A DNA stretch of 64,000 bases from Pseudomonas sp. NFACC02 (GCF_900110765.1 NZ_FOEO01000006.1:92374-156373); one strand, 5' to 3'; shown: positions 1 through 9,567, numbered from the stretch's first letter. Numbers and translations are program-made. The notes: generated by a model not told the origin, from the sequence alone.

Positions 1-1
1 C

Positions 2-271
2 GAGCATGAAGGGCTGCACGAGGACGGCGCGAGCCAGTCGCTCGAACCGTCGCGCGATCTGGAAGACGAGCGTTTCCAGAGCGCGCTGGCGGAGGCCATT
101 GCCAACCTGCCCGAACGTGAACGCCTGGTGCTGGCGCTGTACTACGACGAAGAGCTGAACCTCAAGGAAATCGGTGAGGTCCTGGGGGTCAGCGAGTCGC
201 GCGTCAGTCAGTTGCACAGTCAATGCGCGGCACGGTTGCGGGGTCGGTTGGGCGAGTGGCGCGCGCGTTGA
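2..271 (+). CDS. fliA: FliA, RNA polymerase sigma-28 factor, C-terminal part
   Basis: Only the last 89 codons lie in the window; the gene begins upstream. The frame reads into a region-4 helix-turn-helix (LNLKEIGEVLGVSESRVSQL) that is typical of the -35-binding part of sigma-28, preceded by the conserved LPERERLVLALYY segment. FliA directs late flagellar and chemotaxis genes. Its position directly before cheY matches the usual Pseudomonas order. The TGA stop at 269-271 is followed by about 256 bp without a gene. Identification rests on the sigma region 4 motif plus context; the N-terminal half cannot be seen. Confidence 0.9.
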   Translation, partial: EHEGLHEDGASQSLEPSRDLEDERFQSALAEAIANLPERERLVLALYYDEELNLKEIGEVLGVSESRVSQLHSQCAARLRGRLGEWRAR

Positions 272-527
272 CTCATCGAGCGCAGACCGTGGTGTCTGCG
301 TGATGCATGTAAGGCCGGCTGTGCAATAGACGTTGAGTGGGCGAAAAGGAAGACAAGGCAGGAGCCGGTCGGATCAGGTCTTTTACAGTCCGGTTCCGCT
401 GCGCTTGTCAGTTGTCGATTCCTTGACCCCCTTCATTGTTTTCGCAAAACGGGCCATTGGGTTGTGCCGGTATTGATTGAACGCGCGTCCAGGTGCTGGA
501 CGCGTTAAAGACTGCTTGGAGGTCGAA

Positions 528-914
528 TTGGACAAGAACATGAAAATCCTCATCGTTGATGATTTCTCAACGATGCGGCGGATCATAAAAAACCTGTTGC
601 GTGACCTTGGGTTCACCAACACGGCCGAAGCAGATGACGGTACCACTGCATTGCCTATGCTGCAGAGCGGGGCTTTTGACTTTCTGGTGACTGACTGGAA
701 CATGCCTGGCATGTCCGGCATCGACCTGCTGCGCCAGGTGCGTGCCGATGAACGTCTGCGTCATCTACCGGTGTTGATGGTGACGGCCGAGGCCAAACGC
801 GAGCAGATCATCGAGGCCGCTCAGGCCGGCGTGAACGGCTATGTAGTGAAGCCATTCACTGCACAAGTGCTCAAAGAAAAAATCGAAAAAATATTCGAGC
901 GCGTCAATAGCTGA
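528..914 (+). CDS. cheY: CheY chemotaxis response regulator
   Basis: A single receiver domain that, when phosphorylated by CheA, acts on the flagellar switch. The acidic pair DD at the start, the phospho-acceptor Asp in [10 protein letters not shown] (Asp52 counted from the ATG at 540), the Thr in LMVTAEAK and the Lys in YVVKPF are all present. Two starts are possible: ATG at 540 gives the usual 124 residues, but the GGAGG at 518-522 is only 5 nt before a TTG at 528 and 17 nt before the ATG, so the TTG start (128 residues, adding MDKN) fits the ribosome-binding site better. It is followed closely by cheZ (19 bp). Confidence 0.95.
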   Translation: MDKNMKILIVDDFSTMRRIIKNLLRDLGFTNTAEADDGTTALPMLQSGAFDFLVTDWNMPGMSGIDLLRQVRADERLRHLPVLMVTAEAKREQIIEAAQAGVNGYVVKPFTAQVLKEKIEKIFERVNS

Positions 915-933
915 TGTCCGCTGCGAGGGCGCT

Positions 934-1722
934 ATGGATCCTAAAGATTCTACAATGGGTGACTTTGAGTCGACCCTGAAGAAACACGCACAGGAACTCG
1001 TTGCCAGCCTTGAAAAAGGCAAGTTCGGTGACGCCGTGCAACTTATCCATCAGCTTAATCAGACCCGGGATCGCGGCCTGTATCAGGAAGTCGGCAAGCT
1101 CACGCGTGAACTGCACAGTGCGATCGTCAACTTCCATATTGACCCGCACATGCCGCAAGCCGAAGAAGTGTCCCAGATCACCGATGCCACCGAGCGCCTG
1201 TCGTATGTGGTCAGGCTCACGGAAGGGGCGGCTAACCGCACCATGGATCTGGTGGAGCAGAGCACGCCTTTGATGAACGGCCTCAGTGCCGACGCCAAAG
1301 CGCTGAGTGTCGAGTGGGGACGCTTCATGCGTCGCGAAATCAGTGCCGACGAGTTTCGTGATCTGGCCCGTCGCGTCGATGGATTTCTGACGCGCAGCGA
1401 GAAAGACACCCACGAGGTCGCCACTCACCTGAACGACATTCTGCTGGCTCAGGATTACCAGGACCTGACCGGTCAGGTGATCAAGCGCGTCACGCAACTG
1501 GTGACAGAAGTGGAGAGCAATCTGCTCAAGCTCGTGCTGATGGCCAGTCAGGTTGATCGCTTTGCCGGGATTGAGCACGACCAGGAAGTGTTCCGTCAGC
1601 AAAAAGAACAAGAAAAACTTCATTCCAAGGGTGAAGGTCCGCAGATTCATGCCGATAAACGTGAAGACGTCGTATCCGGTCAGGATGATGTAGACGATCT
1701 GCTATCCAGCCTTGGCTTCTAA
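934..1722 (+). CDS. cheZ: CheZ, CheY-phosphate phosphatase
   Basis: Dephosphorylates CheY-P to end the signal. The protein is 262 residues and mostly helical. The catalytic segment AQDYQDLTGQVIKR is present; by alignment with the enteric protein Asp177 and Gln181 are the active residues. It ends in the acidic amphipathic tail DDVDDLLSSLGF, the known CheY-binding peptide of CheZ proteins. It sits between cheY and cheA and is probably cotranscribed with them. The 130-bp gap to cheA carries a purine-rich site (TTTTAGGAG) just before the cheA start. Confidence 0.96.
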   Translation: MDPKDSTMGDFESTLKKHAQELVASLEKGKFGDAVQLIHQLNQTRDRGLYQEVGKLTRELHSAIVNFHIDPHMPQAEEVSQITDATERLSYVVRLTEGAANRTMDLVEQSTPLMNGLSADAKALSVEWGRFMRREISADEFRDLARRVDGFLTRSEKDTHEVATHLNDILLAQDYQDLTGQVIKRVTQLVTEVESNLLKLVLMASQVDRFAGIEHDQEVFRQQKEQEKLHSKGEGPQIHADKREDVVSGQDDVDDLLSSLGF

Positions 1723-1852
1723 CTTCTAGATCCCAGGTTCTATGTGAAAGTGGCTGCGGTGCTGCGCGTGAATGCTTCGACGAAGGTAATGCGCGCAGAG
1801 CCTCGATGCAGCCTCTGGATCGGTTTGACGGTTAATTTTAGGAGCACCCCCA

Positions 1853-4141
1853 ATGAGCTTCGGCGCCGATGAAGAAATCCTTCAGGATTTTCTGGTAGAG
1901 GCCGGCGAGATTCTGGAGCAGTTGTCCGAGCAACTGGTCGAGCTGGAAAGCCGGCCTGACGATGCGGACCTGCTCAATGCAATTTTTCGCGGTTTTCACA
2001 CTGTAAAAGGGGGCGCCGGCTTCCTCCAGCTCAACGAGCTGGTTGAATGCTGTCACATCGCCGAAAACGTGTTCGACATCCTGCGCAAGGGAGAGCGCCG
2101 GGTCGATGCGGAGCTCATGGACGTGGTGCTCGAAGCACTGGACACCGTCAACAGCATGTTCGGTCAGGTTCGCGAACGGTCTGACATCACGCCGGCCACG
2201 CCAGAGCTGTTGGCGGCGCTGTCGCGTCTGGCAGAGCCGGCGTCGGCTGACGAAGTGGCGGCTGCTCCTGCTCCAGAGGTCGAAGCGGTTGCCGAAGCGC
2301 CGTCCGAAGACATTACCGATCAGGAATTCGAGCAACTGCTGGACTCGCTGAACGCGGTCAAGGCTGAAGCGGCCGGCGTTGCTGCGTCGGCGGCGGCGCC
2401 TGCCGCTTCTGTGTCGCCACCTGCCACAGCGACTGACGCGGCCAGCGACGAAATCACCGACGCCGAATTTGAGTCGCTCCTCGACCAGTTGCACGGTAAG
2501 GGCCAGTTTGCGGCCGATGCCGTGGCACCTGCGGCGGCTGCCGCACCCGCTGCGCCACCTGCCAGCGACGAAATCACCGATGACGAATTCGAAGCGCTGC
2601 TGGACCAGTTGCACGGCAAGGGTTCATTTTCGCCCGATGCCGGCGCGGCTGCTCCCGCGACTCCACCTGCTCCTGCTACCGCGAGCGATTCCAAGGCCGC
2701 TGCGTCGGATGAAATCACCGATAACGAATTTGAAGACCTGCTGGATCAGTTGCACGGCAAGGGCAAGTTCGAGCCTGCGGTAGCGGCGTCTGCGGCCGCG
2801 GCGACGACGCCAGCGAAAAAAGCCGAGCCTGCGAAAACGGAGCCCGCGAAGGCCGAGCCGGTCAAGCCAGCTTCGGGTTCTGCCGCACCCGCCAAGCCCG
2901 CTCCGGCTCCTGCTGCTGCGCCTGCAGCCGCACGCGCACCGGCGCCGGTCGCCGACAAGGCACCGACCGAAGCGGAAACCACCGTGCGCGTCGACACCGC
3001 CCGGCTGGATGAAATCATGAACATGGTCGGTGAACTGGTGCTGGTGCGTAACCGTCTGGTGCGCCTGGGCGCCAACAGTTCGGACGAAGCCATGTCCAAG
3101 GCCGTGTCCAACCTGGACGTGGTCACCGCTGACCTGCAGACCGCGGTGATGAAAACCCGCATGCAGCCGATCAAGAAAGTGTTCGGTCGCTTCCCGCGAC
3201 TGGTTCGCGATCTGGCGCGTCAGCTGAAGAAAGAAATCAACCTTGAACTGGTGGGTGAAGAAACCGACCTGGACAAGAACCTGGTCGAGGCGCTGGCCGA
3301 CCCGTTGGTGCACTTGGTGCGCAACGCGGTGGACCATGGCATCGAATCGCCGGAAGAACGCGAAGCGTCGGGCAAGTCCCGGGGCGGTCGCGTGGTGCTC
3401 TCGGCGGAACAGGAAGGCGACCACATCCTGCTGTCGATCTCCGATGACGGCAAAGGCATGGACCCGGCGGTGCTGCGTGCGATTGCGGTCAAGCGTGGGG
3501 TCATGGACAAGGATGCGGCGGACCGTCTGAGCGACACCGATTGCTACAACCTGATCTTCGCGCCGGGCTTCTCGACCAAGACCGAGATTTCCGACGTGTC
3601 GGGCCGTGGCGTGGGCATGGACGTGGTGAAAACGAAGATTGCCCAGCTCAACGGCTCGATCAACATCTACTCGACCAAGGGGCAAGGCTCGAAGATCGTC
3701 ATCAAGGTGCCGTTGACCCTGGCGATCATGCCGACCCTGATGGTGATGCTGGGCGATCAGGCCTTCGCTTTCCCGCTGGTCAACGTCAACGAGATTTTCC
3801 ACCTCGACCTGTCGACCACCAACGTGGTGGACGGCCAGGAAGTGGTGATCGTGCGCGACAAGGCACTGCCGCTGTTCTACCTCAAGCGCTGGCTGGTCAG
3901 TTCGGCCGCGCACGAAGAACAACGCGAAGGCCATGTGGTGATTCTCTCGGTCGGCACTCAGCGCATCGGCTTCGTCGTCGATCAGCTCGTGGGTCAGGAA
4001 GAGGTGGTCATCAAACCGCTGGGCAAAATGTTGCAAGGTACGCCAGGCATGTCGGGCGCCACCATTACCGGTGACGGCCGCATCGCCCTGATCCTCGACG
4101 TACCGAGCATGCTCAAGCGTTACGCCGCACGGCGTATTTGA
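1853..4141 (+). CDS. cheA: CheA chemotaxis histidine kinase with a repeated linker motif
   Basis: Autophosphorylating kinase that donates phosphate to CheY and CheB; 762 residues. Order: HPt (P1) domain with the phospho-histidine in FRGFHTVKGGAG (His49); a long Ala/Pro-rich linker; dimerisation domain (about 375-440); HATPase domain with the N box HLVRNAVDHGIE and the glycine boxes DDGKGMD and GRGVGMD; CheW-like P5 domain to the end. The linker carries four copies of a DEITDxEFExLLDQLHGKG-type motif (about residues 152-166, the weakest, then 199-219, 239-259 and 286-306). Such linker motifs match the position of the linker interaction domains that bind CheY and ParP in related polar systems. 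A REP pair separates it from cheB. Confidence 0.97.
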   Translation: MSFGADEEILQDFLVEAGEILEQLSEQLVELESRPDDADLLNAIFRGFHTVKGGAGFLQLNELVECCHIAENVFDILRKGERRVDAELMDVVLEALDTVNSMFGQVRERSDITPATPELLAALSRLAEPASADEVAAAPAPEVEAVAEAPSEDITDQEFEQLLDSLNAVKAEAAGVAASAAAPAASVSPPATATDAASDEITDAEFESLLDQLHGKGQFAADAVAPAAAAAPAAPPASDEITDDEFEALLDQLHGKGSFSPDAGAAAPATPPAPATASDSKAAASDEITDNEFEDLLDQLHGKGKFEPAVAASAAAATTPAKKAEPAKTEPAKAEPVKPASGSAAPAKPAPAPAAAPAAARAPAPVADKAPTEAETTVRVDTARLDEIMNMVGELVLVRNRLVRLGANSSDEAMSKAVSNLDVVTADLQTAVMKTRMQPIKKVFGRFPRLVRDLARQLKKEINLELVGEETDLDKNLVEALADPLVHLVRNAVDHGIESPEEREASGKSRGGRVVLSAEQEGDHILLSISDDGKGMDPAVLRAIAVKRGVMDKDAADRLSDTDCYNLIFAPGFSTKTEISDVSGRGVGMDVVKTKIAQLNGSINIYSTKGQGSKIVIKVPLTLAIMPTLMVMLGDQAFAFPLVNVNEIFHLDLSTTNVVDGQEVVIVRDKALPLFYLKRWLVSSAAHEEQREGHVVILSVGTQRIGFVVDQLVGQEEVVIKPLGKMLQGTPGMSGATITGDGRIALILDVPSMLKRYAARRI

Positions 4142-4162
4142 AGTCCGCAATGCATTGAACGC

Positions 4163-4251
4163 TGTGGGATCGATTCATTCGCGAGGGGCCGGTACAGGCA
4201 ACAGACAGGTATCGCCTGAATCATTTTCGCGAATGAATTCGCTCCCGCAGG
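4163..4251. repeat. Inverted REP pair between cheA and cheB
   Basis: Two REP-like palindromic units face each other: GTGGGATCGATTCATTCGCG at the left and its near complement CGCGAATGAATTCGCTCCC at the right, separated by about 45 bp. This is the usual Pseudomonas doublet form. It occupies most of the 196-bp gap inside the chemotaxis block and could fold into a long hairpin in the mRNA. Confidence 0.8.
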
Positions 4252-4337
4252 TTCTTTGTCCACCTTTGTCATCCTGGTGGATCAGAGGTTGATGAAACGG
4301 GCCGCACCAGTCACTGGGCAGGCTCTATGGAGTTTTT

Positions 4338-5483
4338 ATGGCAGTCAAGGTTCTGGTGGTAGACGATTCCGGCTTTTTTCGCCGGCGCGTCTCGGAAATT
4401 CTTTCCTCTGACACAACGATTCAAGTGGTCGGCACCGCCACCAACGGCAAGGAAGCGATCGAGCAGGCTCTGGCCCTCAAGCCCGATGTGATCACCATGG
4501 ACTACGAGATGCCGATGATGGATGGCATTACCGCCGTTCGCCATATCATGCAGCGCTGTCCGACACCGGTTCTGATGTTTTCCTCGCTGACGCACGAAGG
4601 CGCCCGGGTCACCCTGGATGCGCTGGATGCCGGCGCGGTGGACTTCCTGCCGAAGAATTTCGAAGACATCTCGCGTAACCCCGACAAGGTCAAGCAGATG
4701 CTGTGCGAGAAGGTGCACAGCATTTCTCGCAGCAACCGTCGCTCCACCGGTTTTGCTGCTGCCCCGGTTGCTACGCTCGCTGCGCCCGCCTCAGGGGCGT
4801 TGCGCACGCCGGCGCCTTCCGCCGGGGCTGCTCGTCCTGCACCCGCCCGCCCTCCGGCCGGGGCATTCACTCATCAAGCGCCGGCGCCTGCCGCGCACAG
4901 CTCGCCTGCGCCCAAGCGCAAGGCCTACAAGCTGGTCGCCATCGGCACCTCCACAGGCGGCCCGGTGGCGTTGCAGCGCGTGCTGACGCAGTTGCCGGCC
5001 AATTTTCCGGCTCCGATCGTGCTGATTCAACACATGCCTGCCGCCTTCACCAAGGCCTTCGCCGAACGCCTCGACAAGCTGTGCCGCATCAGTGTCAAGG
5101 AAGCCGAAGACGGCGACATCCTTCGCCCCGGCTTAGCGCTACTGGCGCCGGGCGGCAAACAGATGATGGTCGACGGCCGGGGAGCGGTAAAAATCCTGCC
5201 GGGTGACGAGCGCCTTAACTACAAACCGTGTGTCGACATCACGTTCGGCTCGGCCGCCAAGTCCTACGGCGACAAAGTCTTGGCCGTGGTGCTGACGGGC
5301 ATGGGCGCGGACGGTCGCGAAGGGGCGCGTCTGCTCAAGCAGGGCGGCAGCCATATCTGGGCGCAAGACGAAGCCAGCTGCGTGATCTACGGCATGCCGA
5401 TGGCCATCGTCAAAGCCAATCTGGCCGACGCCGTCTACAGCCTGGACGATATCGGGCGTCACCTGGTCGAGGCGTGTCTGTAA
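4338..5483 (+). CDS. cheB: CheB protein-glutamate methylesterase/deamidase
   Basis: Removes methyl groups from chemoreceptors for adaptation; 381 residues. An N-terminal receiver domain has the phospho-acceptor in [13 protein letters not shown] (Asp55). An Ala/Pro-rich linker (about 140-195) leads to the CheB esterase domain with the catalytic Ser in IGTSTGGP (Ser205), His in QHMP and Asp in GMGADG. The TAA stop shares one base with the motC ATG (TAATG), so the two are translationally coupled. Confidence 0.97.
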   Translation: MAVKVLVVDDSGFFRRRVSEILSSDTTIQVVGTATNGKEAIEQALALKPDVITMDYEMPMMDGITAVRHIMQRCPTPVLMFSSLTHEGARVTLDALDAGAVDFLPKNFEDISRNPDKVKQMLCEKVHSISRSNRRSTGFAAAPVATLAAPASGALRTPAPSAGAARPAPARPPAGAFTHQAPAPAAHSSPAPKRKAYKLVAIGTSTGGPVALQRVLTQLPANFPAPIVLIQHMPAAFTKAFAERLDKLCRISVKEAEDGDILRPGLALLAPGGKQMMVDGRGAVKILPGDERLNYKPCVDITFGSAAKSYGDKVLAVVLTGMGADGREGARLLKQGGSHIWAQDEASCVIYGMPMAIVKANLADAVYSLDDIGRHLVEACL

Positions 5484-6223
5484 TGGATGTTTTGACGCTT
5501 ATCGGGATCATTCTGGCGTTTGTCGCCATCATCGGCGGTAACTTTCTGGAAGGCGGCCACCTGGGCGCCTTGCTCAACGGGCCTGCAGCGCTGATCGTCC
5601 TCGGCGGCACCCTGGCGGCCTGCCTGTTGCAGACGCCAATGAGCGCGTTCAAGCGCGCGATCCAGATTTTCGTGTGGATCCTGTTTCCACCGCGCATCGA
5701 CCTGGCAGGCGGCATAGACCGTGTGGTGTCGTGGAGCCTGACCGCGCGCAAGGAAGGCCTGTTGGGGCTTGAATCCGTGGCCGATGGCGAACCCGACGCG
5801 TATTCGCGCAAAGGCCTGCAATTGCTGGTCGACGGTGCCGAGCCGGAAGCCATTCGCGGCATCCTGGAAGTGGATTTCCTGACTCAGGAAAACCGTGACA
5901 TTCAGGCGGCCAAAGTCTTTGAAAGCATGGGTGGCTACGCGCCGACCGTGGGCATCATCGGCGCGGTCATGGGCCTGATTCACGTCATGGGCAACCTCGC
6001 CGACCCGAACCAGTTGGGCAGTGGTATCGCAGTGGCCTTCGTGGCGACCATTTACGGCGTCGCGTCCGCCAACCTCATCCTGTTGCCGGTGGCCAACAAG
6101 CTCAAAGCCGTAGCCATTCGCCAGTCGCGTTACCGTGAAATGCTCCTTGAAGGTCTGCTCTCCATTGCCGAAGGCGAAAACCCGCGTTCGATCGAATTGA
6201 AGCTGCAAGGTTTCATGGAGTGA
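5483..6223 (+). CDS. motC: MotC, flagellar stator MotA-type subunit
   Basis: Inner-membrane stator protein of 246 residues that pairs with MotD; in Pseudomonas the MotCD stator adds to MotAB and supports swarming. Two N-terminal and two C-terminal membrane helices are visible, with the MotA-family segment ESMGGYAPTVGIIGAVMGLIHVM before helix 3. The ATG at 5483 overlaps the cheB stop. The frame extends upstream inside cheB, but that part is only an out-of-frame reading of cheB. Confidence 0.95.
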   Translation: MDVLTLIGIILAFVAIIGGNFLEGGHLGALLNGPAALIVLGGTLAACLLQTPMSAFKRAIQIFVWILFPPRIDLAGGIDRVVSWSLTARKEGLLGLESVADGEPDAYSRKGLQLLVDGAEPEAIRGILEVDFLTQENRDIQAAKVFESMGGYAPTVGIIGAVMGLIHVMGNLADPNQLGSGIAVAFVATIYGVASANLILLPVANKLKAVAIRQSRYREMLLEGLLSIAEGENPRSIELKLQGFME

Positions 6224-6230
6224 TGGACTG

Positions 6231-7112
6231 ATGGCCCGTCGACGTCGCCACGAAGAACACGAAAACCATGAGCGCTGGCTGGTGTCCTACGCGGACTTCA
6301 TCACCCTGTTGTTCGCATTTTTCGTGGTCATGTACTCCATCTCGTCGCTCAACGAAGGCAAGTACAAGGTGCTGTCCGAAGCGCTGGTCGGCGTATTCAA
6401 CGAAGCCGAGCGTAGCGTGAAGCCGATCCCGATCGGTGAGCAGAAACCGCAGACCGTTCGCCCCGCCGACCCCTTGGTTCAAGACAGCGAGCAAACCGAT
6501 GCGGCCCTGGGGCAGGGCGCGCAGGACCCGCTGAAATCCATTGCCGACGATGTTAACGCCGCGTTCGGCGACCTGATCGCCTCGAAGCAGATGACCGTGC
6601 GCGGCAACGAGCTATGGATCGAGATCGAACTCAACTCCAGCCTGTTGTTTGGCAGCGGGGACGCCATGCCCAGCAACCTGGCGTTCGATCTGATCGACAA
6701 GGTGGCGAAAATCATCAAGCCGTTCGACAACCCGATCCACGTCGAAGGCTTCACCGATGACCAGCCGATCAATACCGCGCAGTTCCCGAGCAACTGGGAG
6801 CTGTCTTCAGCACGTTCTTCGAGCATCGTGCGCATGCTGGCGATGGACGGGATCAATCCGGCACGCCTGGCGTCCGTCGGCTACGGCGAGTTCCAGCCGC
6901 TGACGTCCAATGCCACCGCTGATGGCCGTGCGCGCAACCGTCGTGTGGTGCTGGTGATTTCACGTAATCTGGACGTGCGCCGCAGCCTGACTGGCTCCGG
7001 CACCGCAGCCAATGCAAAACCGGATGCGGCACTGCGTCGTGCTGGCACACAAACTGCACCTGTCCCAGCCAAGCCGGCGCAAGGCGTCAAATCTTCGTCA
7101 TCTGCCCCTTAA
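6231..7112 (+). CDS. motD: MotD, flagellar stator MotB-type subunit
   Basis: Partner of MotC that anchors the stator to peptidoglycan; 293 residues. A basic N-terminus is followed by one membrane helix with the proton-binding Asp in SYADFITLLFAFFVVMY (Asp22). The C-terminal OmpA-like peptidoglycan-binding domain contains VEGFTDDQPI and the SSARSSSIVRML and GRARNRRV segments of that fold. It starts 7 bp after motC. Confidence 0.95.
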   Translation: MARRRRHEEHENHERWLVSYADFITLLFAFFVVMYSISSLNEGKYKVLSEALVGVFNEAERSVKPIPIGEQKPQTVRPADPLVQDSEQTDAALGQGAQDPLKSIADDVNAAFGDLIASKQMTVRGNELWIEIELNSSLLFGSGDAMPSNLAFDLIDKVAKIIKPFDNPIHVEGFTDDQPINTAQFPSNWELSSARSSSIVRMLAMDGINPARLASVGYGEFQPLTSNATADGRARNRRVVLVISRNLDVRRSLTGSGTAANAKPDAALRRAGTQTAPVPAKPAQGVKSSSSAP

Positions 7113-7151
7113 TGCTCGGTCACCGATGAGGGCCGGGGGGAAAACGAACAC

Positions 7152-7940
7152 ATGAGAGTCTGGGCAGTAGCCAATCAGAAAGGCGGGGTCGGCAAGACCA
7201 CCACCTCAATCGCTTTAGCCGGATTGCTGGCCGAGGCGGGCAAACGCGTGGTCGTGGTCGACCTGGACCCTCACGGCTCGATGACCAGTTATTTCGGACA
7301 CAATCCTGACGCGCTGGAACACAGCTGCTTCGACCTGTTCCTGAACAAAGGCGCCGTGCCCGATGGGTTGCCGGGTCAATTGTTATTGCCCACCAGTGAC
7401 GGGCGTATTTCCCTGCTGCCTTCCAGTACTGCGCTGGCAACCCTCGAGCGTCAATCGCCGGGGCAGAGCGGTCTGGGGCTGGTGGTTGCCAAGAGCCTGG
7501 CGCAACTGTGGCAGGATTTTGATTATGCGATCATCGACAGCCCGCCGCTGCTGGGAGTGTTGATGGTCAATGCGCTGGCGGCCAGTCAGCAACTGGCGAT
7601 TCCGGTGCAAACCGAGTTTCTGGCGGTCAAGGGCCTGGAGCGCATGGTCAACACCCTGGCGATGATCAACCGGTCGCGCAAGGTCCCGTTGCCGTACACC
7701 ATCGTGCCGACGCTGTTCGACCGCCGCACGCAGGCGTCGATGGGCACCTTGAAGTTGCTGCGCGACAGCTTCCCCGAACACGTGTGGAACGCTTATATCC
7801 CGGTGGATACGCGCTTGCGTGATGCCAGCCGTGCGGGCGTCACGCCGTCGCAGTTCGACAACAAGAGCCGAGGCGTGCTGGCGTATCGCGCACTGCTCAA
7901 GCATTTGTTGACCGAACAGCTTGTGGGACAGGTGGCCTGA
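7152..7940 (+). CDS. parC: ParC-like ParA-family ATPase of the chemotaxis locus
   Basis: MinD/ParA-type ATPase of 262 residues with a deviant Walker A (KGGVGKTT, residues 10-17), a Walker B (IIDSPPLLGV) and a switch region (VVDLDPHG). In polarly flagellated gammaproteobacteria the ParA homologue encoded next to cheW places and segregates chemoreceptor arrays at the poles (ParC in Vibrio). The next gene encodes ParP, its partner. The symbol follows Vibrio use; many annotations call it only a ParA-family protein. Confidence 0.88.
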   Translation: MRVWAVANQKGGVGKTTTSIALAGLLAEAGKRVVVVDLDPHGSMTSYFGHNPDALEHSCFDLFLNKGAVPDGLPGQLLLPTSDGRISLLPSSTALATLERQSPGQSGLGLVVAKSLAQLWQDFDYAIIDSPPLLGVLMVNALAASQQLAIPVQTEFLAVKGLERMVNTLAMINRSRKVPLPYTIVPTLFDRRTQASMGTLKLLRDSFPEHVWNAYIPVDTRLRDASRAGVTPSQFDNKSRGVLAYRALLKHLLTEQLVGQVA

Positions 7941-8054
7941 CATGTCCGCTGATCGTTTATTCCCGGTCCATGCGCCTGCGCGCTCAAGTCGGCCCGCTGT
8001 TCAGCCGATATCAGGTATAGGCGGTAATCGCATCACTTATTTTCGGGCTCCCGT

Positions 8055-9002
8055 ATGAACCGCCCTCTGGACATCGCATCACGACCGCAACTGGCGCTGC
8101 AGAACTACCTCGACGCGTTGCTTCAGGACGCTACCGAAGAGCTGGAAGTCGTCGAAAGCATTGATGAGTTTCAAGCGGCCGTGCTCGAAGAGCAGGCCCA
8201 CGATGCACGCATGCGCACGGCCGTTGCCGACGCCGTTGCGGCTGCCGTGCCGGTTAGCCGACCTGCGCCCGTCTCGCTGGCGTTCACGCCGCAGGCCAAG
8301 CCTGAGCCGGTTCGCGAGACAGCACCGTTGGCCCGACCGCATGCTGAACCCGTGACGACCAGACTTTTGGAAGTGCCGGTCATTCTGCCGCCGGTGATCG
8401 CGCCTCCTGTTAGCGTTCCAGCCGTCGTTGAACCGGTGCTAGCGGAACCGACAGTGGCACGGGTCGAGCCAGTGGCCGATGTGCACCTGCCCGCGCAGCG
8501 CACACCGACTCCGCCGCCAACCTCCGATGAACGTCCAGCCTGGGCAGACGAACCGTTCGAATGCCTGCTGTTCGACGTCGCCGGGCTGACCCTGGCAGTG
8601 CCACTGGTGTGTCTCGGTTCGATCTATCCACTGGCCGGGCATGACCTGACGCCGCTGTTCGGCCAGCCAGACTGGTTCCTCGGCATTCTGCCGAGCCAGG
8701 CCGGCAATCTGAAAGTGCTGGATACCGCGCGCTGGATCATGCCGGACCGCTACCGCGATGACTTCCGTCAGGGTTTGCAGTACGTCATTTCGGTTCAGGG
8801 TTACGAGTGGGGGTTGGCGGTGCACCAGGTCAGCCGTTCGCTGCGCCTGGACCCGAAGGAAATCAAATGGCGCACCCATCGTGGCCAACGTCCGTGGCTG
8901 GCCGGGACCGTGATCGAACACATGTGTGCATTGCTGGACGTTTCCGAACTGGCCGAGCTGATTGCCAGCGGCGCGGTCAAGCAGATGCAGGCACGCAAAT
9001 GA
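8055..9002 (+). CDS. parP: ParP-like protein with C-terminal CheW domain
   Basis: 315 residues: an acidic helical start, a long Pro/Val/Ala-rich linker (about 55-155) and a C-terminal CheW-like domain (about 160-310, beginning FECLLFDVAGLTLAVPL). This matches ParP, which links ParC to the receptor array through an array-integration CheW-like domain that contacts CheA and receptors. The ATG at 8055 lies 114 bp after parC. The function is transferred from Vibrio work; the domain layout is seen directly. Confidence 0.85.
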   Translation: MNRPLDIASRPQLALQNYLDALLQDATEELEVVESIDEFQAAVLEEQAHDARMRTAVADAVAAAVPVSRPAPVSLAFTPQAKPEPVRETAPLARPHAEPVTTRLLEVPVILPPVIAPPVSVPAVVEPVLAEPTVARVEPVADVHLPAQRTPTPPPTSDERPAWADEPFECLLFDVAGLTLAVPLVCLGSIYPLAGHDLTPLFGQPDWFLGILPSQAGNLKVLDTARWIMPDRYRDDFRQGLQYVISVQGYEWGLAVHQVSRSLRLDPKEIKWRTHRGQRPWLAGTVIEHMCALLDVSELAELIASGAVKQMQARK

Positions 9003-9087
9003 ATACCATCAAATAACTGTCATCAAACAAGCACGAGCCGGAGCTGAAAGCGCCGGTCGAACAGCACAACAGCAAGGGGTTAGGGGT

Positions 9088-9567
9088 ATGAAGAAGTCGT
9101 CAGCACAGGGTTCCGAAGATCCGATTCTGCAGTGGGTCACCTTCCGCCTGGACAACGAAACGTATGGCATCAACGTGATGCAGGTTCAGGAAGTGCTGCG
9201 CTACACCGAGATCGCGCCGGTGCCGGGTGCGCCAAGCTATGTGCTGGGCATCATCAACCTGCGTGGCAATGTCGTCACTGTGATCGACACCCGCCAGCGC
9301 TTTGGTCTGCCGCCGGTTGAAGTCAGCGACAACACGCGTATCGTGATCATCGAGGCCGATAAGCAAGTGGTCGGAATCCTGGTCGATAGCGTTGCTGAAG
9401 TGGTTTACCTGCGTCAGTCGGAAGTCGAAACCGCGCCGAACGTGGGTAACGACGAGTCCGCGAAATTCATCCAGGGCGTCTGCAACAAGAACGGCGAGCT
9501 GCTGATCCTTGTGGAACTGGACAAGATGATGTCCGAGGAAGAGTGGTCCGAGCTGGAGAACATCTGA
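9088..9567 (+). CDS. cheW: CheW chemotaxis coupling protein
   Basis: Adaptor joining chemoreceptors to CheA; 159 residues covering a full CheW domain (WVTFRLDNETYGINVMQVQE, PGAPSYVLGIINLRGNVVTV). The ATG at 9088 follows AGGGGT at 9082-9087. The frame is open further upstream but without family similarity, so the shorter form is used. Its TGA abuts the TTG start of the next gene. Confidence 0.95.
   Translation: MKKSSAQGSEDPILQWVTFRLDNETYGINVMQVQEVLRYTEIAPVPGAPSYVLGIINLRGNVVTVIDTRQRFGLPPVEVSDNTRIVIIEADKQVVGILVDSVAEVVYLRQSEVETAPNVGNDESAKFIQGVCNKNGELLILVELDKMMSEEEWSELENI

Noticed and set aside
2624..4150. A 508-residue minus-strand open frame opposite cheA
   Set aside because: Shadow of cheA; His/Arg-rich, no recognisable domain, no ribosome site.
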